Below, in pieces: positions 59,024 to 64,000 of a DNA stretch of 64,000 nt. Numbering within the stretch: position 1 is the stretch's first letter; each line of letters opens with the position of its first letter. Position numbers and translations under genes: made by a program. Origin of the DNA: Thioclava sp. JE_KL1 (GTDB lineage: Bacteria; Pseudomonadota; Alphaproteobacteria; Rhodobacterales; Rhodobacteraceae). The stretch is taken from NCBI RefSeq assembly GCF_009296265.1, contig NZ_WBJS01000009.1, forward strand, positions 1 through 64,000, in the 5' to 3' direction. A model generated the notes under the pieces. That model saw only the letters and a list, made by a program, of their open reading frames with translations. It did no database searches and was not told the origin of the DNA.

Positions 59024-60592
59024 ATGAGCGACAAGACGATCTTGATCGATCTCAGCACAAGCTATCAGTTCCGCCATTGGCGGCCGATGGGCATCTTGCG
59101 GGTGGAGCACGAGGTCTGGCGGGCGTTTGCGGCCAGGTTTGGGGCGCGCGCGGTGCCCGCGATCTATGACGCGGCACGCGGTGGGTTTTGCCGTATTCCG
59201 CAGGCGATCTTCGAGGAGGTCATCTTCCGCAACGGCTGTCAGCCAGAAGTGCCATCACGCGCGCTCACCGCGCCGCGGCGCTGGCGCTCCTGGGCGCGGA
59301 TCGGACGGTTTCTCTGGCGCGCCCGGCGCAGGGTGCGGGCGGTCGGGCAGGGCGGGCGATACGACGAGGCCGAGACCCGCGTGCGCCGCGAGAGCGCCGT
59401 GGCGGAGGAATTGCTGCGGCTGAGCGGGGAGGAATATGCCCTGATGCGCCGTGGGTTCGTGGCTCTGGAACGGGTTGCGCCGGGGATCGCACCGCGCATC
59501 CGGGCGCTCGATGCGCTCAATCACCGGGCGCATTACGGGCTGGTGCATACGGTCCACGACCAGATCTGCGCGGACCGAAATCGGATCGCGCCGGAAGAGG
59601 TGGGCGAGTATGTCTCTGCCGGTGGATTCTGGGGCGATGCGCGCTACCGGGCCGCCTACGAGATGCGGACCGCTCATGGATGGCGGCTGAGCTATTACAT
59701 CCATGACCTGATCCCGATCCTTTGGGGGCATGTCGCCGAACCCACGACGCGCAAGACCTTTCCGCCCGCGCTGCACTGGATGCTCTGGGGTGTGGATCGG
59801 GTCTGGACGAATTCGGAGGTGACGCGGCGCGATCTGCTCGCCCATGCCGCCCGCTGCGGCTATCCCGAGTTGGAGCCAGAGAAAGTGCGCGTCGTGACGC
59901 TTGGCGCGGACGCGCTACGCGAGACCGCGCCCGCCACCGAACTCGCGGGCCTCTTCGCGCACCGCGATCTGGAGCCTGGCGCCTACGTTCTGATGGTCGG
60001 CACGCAGGAGCCGCGCAAGAACCATGATTTCGCCTATCGGCTCTGGCGCGAACTGGCTGCGCGCCGCGACGATATCATGCCGCTGGTTTGGGTCGGACAG
60101 CCCGGCTGGTCGATCGGCCCGCTTCTGGAAATGGTGCGCGCGGATTCCGGCCTGCCGCATGGCGCGATCCGCATCCTCGATGATGTCGACGACGCCGAGT
60201 TGCAGGCGCTCTATGCGCATTGCCGCTACACGATCTACCCGTCCCATTACGAGGGTTGGGGGCTACCAGTTGTCGAGTCGCTTTTGCATGGCAAACCCTG
60301 TCTGACATCGGATGCGCCCGCCTTGATCGAGGCGGCGGAGGGCTGCGCGGAGGCGATCGGGCTTCTCGAGGGCGAGCGGTGGCTTGCCCGGGCCGAGGCG
60401 CTGATGGAGGACGAGGCAGCCTATCGCGCGGCCTGTGCGCAAGCGGAGCGGTTCACGCCGCATCGATGGGCCGATTTTCGAGAGGCGCTCACCGCCGGGT
60501 TCGACGCGGCCGGCGATGACATCTCCACGCGCGACCCTGCGTGGACCCAGCAGTGGCGCCAGCCGATCCCCTATCGCGAGGATGCCGCATGA
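59024..60592 (+). CDS. Glycosyltransferase family 4-like
   Basis: 522 residues with an ideal AAGGAGG before the ATG. A long N-terminal acceptor half is followed by the GT-B donor domain (YVLMVGTQEPRKNHDFAYRL, LVWVGQPGWSIGPLLEMV, YPSHYEGWGLPVVESLLHGK with the Glu pair of GT4 retaining enzymes). Builds a cell-surface polysaccharide or glycolipid; sugar and linkage unknown. First of three genes overlapping by ATGA. Confidence 0.87.
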   Translation: MSDKTILIDLSTSYQFRHWRPMGILRVEHEVWRAFAARFGARAVPAIYDAARGGFCRIPQAIFEEVIFRNGCQPEVPSRALTAPRRWRSWARIGRFLWRARRRVRAVGQGGRYDEAETRVRRESAVAEELLRLSGEEYALMRRGFVALERVAPGIAPRIRALDALNHRAHYGLVHTVHDQICADRNRIAPEEVGEYVSAGGFWGDARYRAAYEMRTAHGWRLSYYIHDLIPILWGHVAEPTTRKTFPPALHWMLWGVDRVWTNSEVTRRDLLAHAARCGYPELEPEKVRVVTLGADALRETAPATELAGLFAHRDLEPGAYVLMVGTQEPRKNHDFAYRLWRELAARRDDIMPLVWVGQPGWSIGPLLEMVRADSGLPHGAIRILDDVDDAELQALYAHCRYTIYPSHYEGWGLPVVESLLHGKPCLTSDAPALIEAAEGCAEAIGLLEGERWLARAEALMEDEAAYRAACAQAERFTPHRWADFREALTAGFDAAGDDISTRDPAWTQQWRQPIPYREDAA

Positions 60593-61734
60593 AGATCGCA
60601 GTTTTCGGTCATTACCCGATCCACCGCCCGCTGCATGGCGGCCAGCGCCGGGTCGCGGCTATCGCCCGGCAGGCGCGCGCGGCGGGCCACATCTTCCGCT
60701 ATGTCCCGATCGACTCGACGCGCGGCTATCCCGACGGCTCGCCCGATGAGCGCCGCACGGCGGTGCCGGAGGCGCTGCTGCCGCGTCTCCACGATCCGCA
60801 GCGCCGCGAGGATCTTCATATCTCCGACACGCTCAAAGATCATCCGCTGATCGAAGGGCTGATCAGGGAACTGCGCGACTTCGCCCCCGATGCGGTGCAA
60901 TTCGAACATCCGTGGCTCTATCCGCTATTCGCCGAGGCGTTAGACCGCGATCCGGTCTTGCGCCGCGCCCGGCTGATCTATTCCGCGCATAATGTTGAGG
61001 CCGCGCTGATCGATCCGCATTGGCGCGCGGAGGCTGAGGCGCTCGAGTCCGCGCTCGTCGCGAGGGCCGATCTCACCGTCGCCGTCTGTGAGGCCGATGC
61101 GCGCCATTTTGCCGGTCTGCCGGGCGCGGCAGAGGTCGTTGTCGCGCCAAACGGCTGCTGGGCGCCCGATCCCGAAACGGTCCCGTCCGCGCCGCTAGAC
61201 GGACCCTACGCGCTTGTCGCGGGCTCCGCCCATCCGCCGAATGCGCGTGGCTATTGGGCGTCTTTCGGCGAAATTCCCGGCTTCCTGCCGCCGCGCAGCC
61301 GCCTCGCCGTGGCAGGCGGAATGACCCATCTGATCACCGCCGACGACCGCTTCCGCCGCTATGCGCAGATGAATGCGGAATTCGTCGCGCCGCTTGGCGT
61401 GGTGGCGGAAGAAGCCTTGAACGGTCTTCTGCATCACGCCCGCGCCATATGCCTGCCGATCACCGAGGGCGGCGGTACCAATCTCAAGACCGCCCAGGCG
61501 CTTATGTCCTGCAAACCTGTCGTCGCGATGCGCCCCGCGATGCGCGGGTTCGAAGAGGCGGAACGCCTCAGCGGCGTGCATGTCGCAGACGACCCGGAGC
61601 AGTTCCGCCGTCTGCTGCGCGATGCCATGACCAAGTCGATCGGATCGGAGCGCCGCCCGGACGAGGTCGCGCAATATGGCTGGCCCGCGCAGCTCGCGCC
61701 GCTGATCTCCCGCTATGAAAGTCTTGCCGCATGA
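60589..61734 (+). CDS. Glycosyltransferase family 4-like
   Basis: 381 residues. MKIAVFGHYPIHRPLHGGQR is the acceptor-domain start with the nucleotide-approach Gly loop, IYSAHNVEAALIDPHW and VVVAPNGCWAPDP follow, and the donor part ends with AICLPITEGGGTNLKTAQAL. Overlaps the preceding glycosyltransferase stop (ATGA). Likely acts on the same glycan. Confidence 0.87.
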   Translation: MKIAVFGHYPIHRPLHGGQRRVAAIARQARAAGHIFRYVPIDSTRGYPDGSPDERRTAVPEALLPRLHDPQRREDLHISDTLKDHPLIEGLIRELRDFAPDAVQFEHPWLYPLFAEALDRDPVLRRARLIYSAHNVEAALIDPHWRAEAEALESALVARADLTVAVCEADARHFAGLPGAAEVVVAPNGCWAPDPETVPSAPLDGPYALVAGSAHPPNARGYWASFGEIPGFLPPRSRLAVAGGMTHLITADDRFRRYAQMNAEFVAPLGVVAEEALNGLLHHARAICLPITEGGGTNLKTAQALMSCKPVVAMRPAMRGFEEAERLSGVHVADDPEQFRRLLRDAMTKSIGSERRPDEVAQYGWPAQLAPLISRYESLAA

Positions 61735-62741
61735 AAGATCTACCTCCGCACCGCGTCGCCTTTGCTGATCCCGATCTCGCCGCGCAGACGCAGGCCACGC
61801 CCGCCGCGATCGACACCTTGTTCCAAGCCTATCTCGGTCGCCCCGCGAAAGAGGCGGCGCAGAGCGCGTTGAAGGAGCAGCGCGCGTCGGTCGCCGATGT
61901 CGAGCGGGAGTTGCGCGGATCGGAGGAATATCGCCGCAAGGCGCGGCTGCTGCGCGATCACGATCGCAGCCAATACGACGGCGCGATGCTGTATATCGCA
62001 CCTGCGCGCGCCGTTTTCTGCCCCATTGCGAAGGTCGCCAATACCTCGGTCAAGGACTGGGCGCTCCGGCTTGTGGGCGACGGGCGGCCCGAACCCGGCA
62101 TGTCGCATTACTGGCTCGATTCCGGGCAAAGCCGGATGCAGGCGCGCCATTGGGCTTTTGCCGCACGCGACCGGGTCGATCATGCGCCGGACTGGGTCTC
62201 GGTCGCGCTGTTGCGCGATCCCGTCGACCGACTGGTCAGCTGTTATTGCGACAAGTTCGGACGCAATCGAACGCAGGACTCGGTGCTGCATCATACGCGC
62301 CCGGTCTATGCGTTTTTCGCGGGCGGGGGCGATCCGGACCGGATGATGATCGAACGCGGATTGAGCTTTCGGCAGCTCTGTTTCTACATCAACGCCACCG
62401 CGCGCGAGGCGCAGGACAGCCATTGGGCCGCGCAATGGAGCTACTTGCAAAATCGCCGCTGGGACCGGCTGTTCGCGCTGGAGAAGATCGAGAGTTTCGA
62501 GAGCTTCCTGCGGGATCGCCTGCCCGAAGAGCTTCGCGACATCCGGTTGGGGCTGACCAATGCCGCGCAAAAGGCGGGCGGGCGGCCGTCCCGTGATCTC
62601 TCCGATGCGCTTCCGGGAGAGTGGATGGGCGCGCGCATGCCGCCCTATGAGGCGTTCCTGACAGACGATATTCGCGGCTTTATCGGCGATTATTACGCGC
62701 TCGATGCACGGCTGCATGCGCAGGCGCTTGCCGAGAGTTGA
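61731..62741 (+). CDS. Sulfotransferase-family protein
   Basis: 336 residues. FCPIAKVANTSVKDWALRLV is the 5'-phosphosulfate loop and SVALLRDPVDRLVSCYCDKF the 3'-phosphate site of the Sulfotransfer_2 group. An N-terminal extension (about 1-75) resembles a small helical domain. Would transfer sulfate from PAPS to the glycan made by the two upstream transferases. Overlaps the second glycosyltransferase gene by ATGA. Confidence 0.82.
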   Translation: MKDLPPHRVAFADPDLAAQTQATPAAIDTLFQAYLGRPAKEAAQSALKEQRASVADVERELRGSEEYRRKARLLRDHDRSQYDGAMLYIAPARAVFCPIAKVANTSVKDWALRLVGDGRPEPGMSHYWLDSGQSRMQARHWAFAARDRVDHAPDWVSVALLRDPVDRLVSCYCDKFGRNRTQDSVLHHTRPVYAFFAGGGDPDRMMIERGLSFRQLCFYINATAREAQDSHWAAQWSYLQNRRWDRLFALEKIESFESFLRDRLPEELRDIRLGLTNAAQKAGGRPSRDLSDALPGEWMGARMPPYEAFLTDDIRGFIGDYYALDARLHAQALAES

Positions 62742-62760
62742 GCCGCAGCTGCCCGGCCGA

Positions 62761-63942
62761 TCAGTCGCCTTCGGCCGGAATGCCAAGAAGTGTGATCGCA
62801 ACCCCCAAAGCGGCGAGCGCCCAGAACGCGTAGCGTTTCGTGCCCTCGGTCTGCAGCGCGGCGAGCACCGCTTGCAGCGTGTAATAGCCCGCGAAGGCGC
62901 GCGACGCGTAGGAGATGATCTGGAACAGATCGGTCGTCCAAGTCAGCGCGATCCCGGCGCCGATCAACACCGGATAGGCCGCTTTTTGCGGGATTTTCCC
63001 GCGCGAGAATTCCGCGATCAGTCCGCCCGCGCCCCCGGTATCGGCCACGGCGGCGGAGAATTGCGCCGCCAGCGCTGCGGCCACCAGCATCGCGGGCAGG
63101 ATCGGAGCGACGACGCGCATCATGTCGATGATCGCGGTCTCGGTCAGGTTATGGGCGTTGGGCGTGAAGATGTAAGCCAGCAGCGCGATATAGACCATGT
63201 AGATCGCGGTTGCGAGCATCTGCGCCCATTTCATCGCGGCGACCCGGGTGTCGGCATCGTAGCTCTTGCCCAGATAACGCGCGGTCTCGAACCCCTGCAC
63301 GGTCACGATCAGGCCGAAGAGCAGCCGCAGCGAGTCCCACGGGCCCAGCGTCGGCGCATCGACCACCAGATCGCCGGCGACGGCCACCTTGCCGAAATAG
63401 ACCGCGAGACCGAGGATCAACCCGGCGATGATCGCGAGCTTGAGCGCGACCGAGGCATATTCCATCTGCTCGAGCCGTTTGAACCCTCCGGAGAACCCGG
63501 CGATTGCCACGATCGCAAGCATGGTCGTCGTCACTGCGCGTGCTGCGAAATCCGTGTTCCACGGCGTGAGCGAGACCGCGAAGGCCCCGAACAGATTGAG
63601 GTAATAGGCGACCGAGATGACATAGGCGAAGGCGAGCGCCAGCTGCGCCACCTCTTCGATACGTTTGATCACGGCGGTGTCGGGCACCTCCTCGGCGCGG
63701 ATGTTGGCGCGCACCGCCGCCCCGAAAAACCAGCCCAGAGCACACAAAGCCGCCATCGCGAGCGGGGCGAAGCTGCCGTAGCGGACCTCCAAAATCGGGC
63801 CCAGTACCAGAAAGCCGGAGCCAATGATCGAGGCCAGCGGGGTCACCATCGCGCGCCATTTCGGGCGGTCGCGCAGCTGAGGCAGGAACATCGCGGCAAG
63901 GACGATCAGGGCGAGAAGGAGAATGGCTGCGTCGAGTATCAT
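62761..63942 (-). CDS. APC-superfamily-like permease
   Basis: 393 residues with about eleven membrane helices. The N-terminal segment LASIIGSGFLVLGPILEVRY resembles the substrate/ion-binding unwound helix (GSGF) of APC carriers, and GLIVTVQGFETARYLGKSYD the later helix pair. An amino-acid/amine or related small solute carrier is likely, but unassigned. I chose the ATG at 63942; a TTG at 63954 would add four residues. Convergent with the sulfotransferase gene. Confidence 0.75.
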   Translation of the reverse strand: MILDAAILLLALIVLAAMFLPQLRDRPKWRAMVTPLASIIGSGFLVLGPILEVRYGSFAPLAMAALCALGWFFGAAVRANIRAEEVPDTAVIKRIEEVAQLALAFAYVISVAYYLNLFGAFAVSLTPWNTDFAARAVTTTMLAIVAIAGFSGGFKRLEQMEYASVALKLAIIAGLILGLAVYFGKVAVAGDLVVDAPTLGPWDSLRLLFGLIVTVQGFETARYLGKSYDADTRVAAMKWAQMLATAIYMVYIALLAYIFTPNAHNLTETAIIDMMRVVAPILPAMLVAAALAAQFSAAVADTGGAGGLIAEFSRGKIPQKAAYPVLIGAGIALTWTTDLFQIISYASRAFAGYYTLQAVLAALQTEGTKRYAFWALAALGVAITLLGIPAEGD

Positions 63943-64000
63943 GGCCTGTCTCAAATGGTCGGTTGGACGCAGCTAGCGCAGAAGGGGGAATTAAAAAGGG

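Overview
The window is GC-rich bacterial DNA of alphaproteobacterial, most likely Rhodobacterales (Rhodobacter/Paracoccus/Thioclava-like), character. The clues are a circularly permuted two-piece tmRNA with the tag ANDNRAPVALAA, the trgA-trgB-cysK order known from Rhodobacter sphaeroides, an alphaproteobacterial SspB next to the tmRNA gene, a MetAA-type homoserine acyltransferase, and TRAP and peptide/amide ABC transporters. The assignment is by gene content only.

Layout. 1-8.6 kb: the start of a secreted protein, then a seven-gene minus-strand operon (amiC-amiR sensor/antiterminator, two permeases, binding protein, acetamidase/formamidase, fused double ATPase) for uptake and hydrolysis of short amides. 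A terminator-like hairpin in the leader suggests control by antitermination. 9.2-13.1 kb: a TRAP transporter whose small permease carries an N-terminal TM2 domain and a coiled coil. 13.3-17.1 kb: a translationally coupled stressosome-type module (RsbR, RsbS, RsbT, an ATPase-phosphatase fusion, and a two-ATPase histidine kinase).

17.3-35.4 kb: an integrated mobile island. It is bounded by a 16-bp direct repeat that copies the 3' end of tRNA-Ser(CGA), with a tyrosine integrase at the left end and a mobilisation block (AlpA-like regulator, MobC-like protein, relaxase-like protein with an overlapping internal gene). A complete type I-E CRISPR-Cas system follows (cas3-casABCDE-cas1-cas2) with 19 repeats plus one degenerate terminal repeat. 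Right-end cargo comprises a ribbon-helix-helix repressor with a perfect 18-bp palindrome in front of it, an unknown helical protein, a Cys-rich GIY-YIG nuclease, and a soluble FtsH-like AAA+ zinc protease. The cas3 frame has no ATG/GTG/TTG before its conserved N-terminal HD region; the best Shine-Dalgarno points to an AUA codon.

35.5-64 kb: ordinary chromosome. It holds an SDR dehydrogenase, outer-membrane proteins, a TetR regulator with polyphosphate kinase 2, MetAA, a P-loop ATPase, an EamA exporter, agmatinase, a TDT-family channel, guaB, trgA-trgB-cysK, an MscS-type channel, an AlaX-type editing protein, fumC, sspB, the permuted ssrA gene, a coupled glycosyltransferase/sulfotransferase operon and an APC-like permease.

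The strongest candidates for new biology are the CRISPR-bearing mobilisable island with its nuclease/protease cargo module, the non-AUG cas3 start, the overlapping genes inside the relaxase frame, and the extended stressosome operon.
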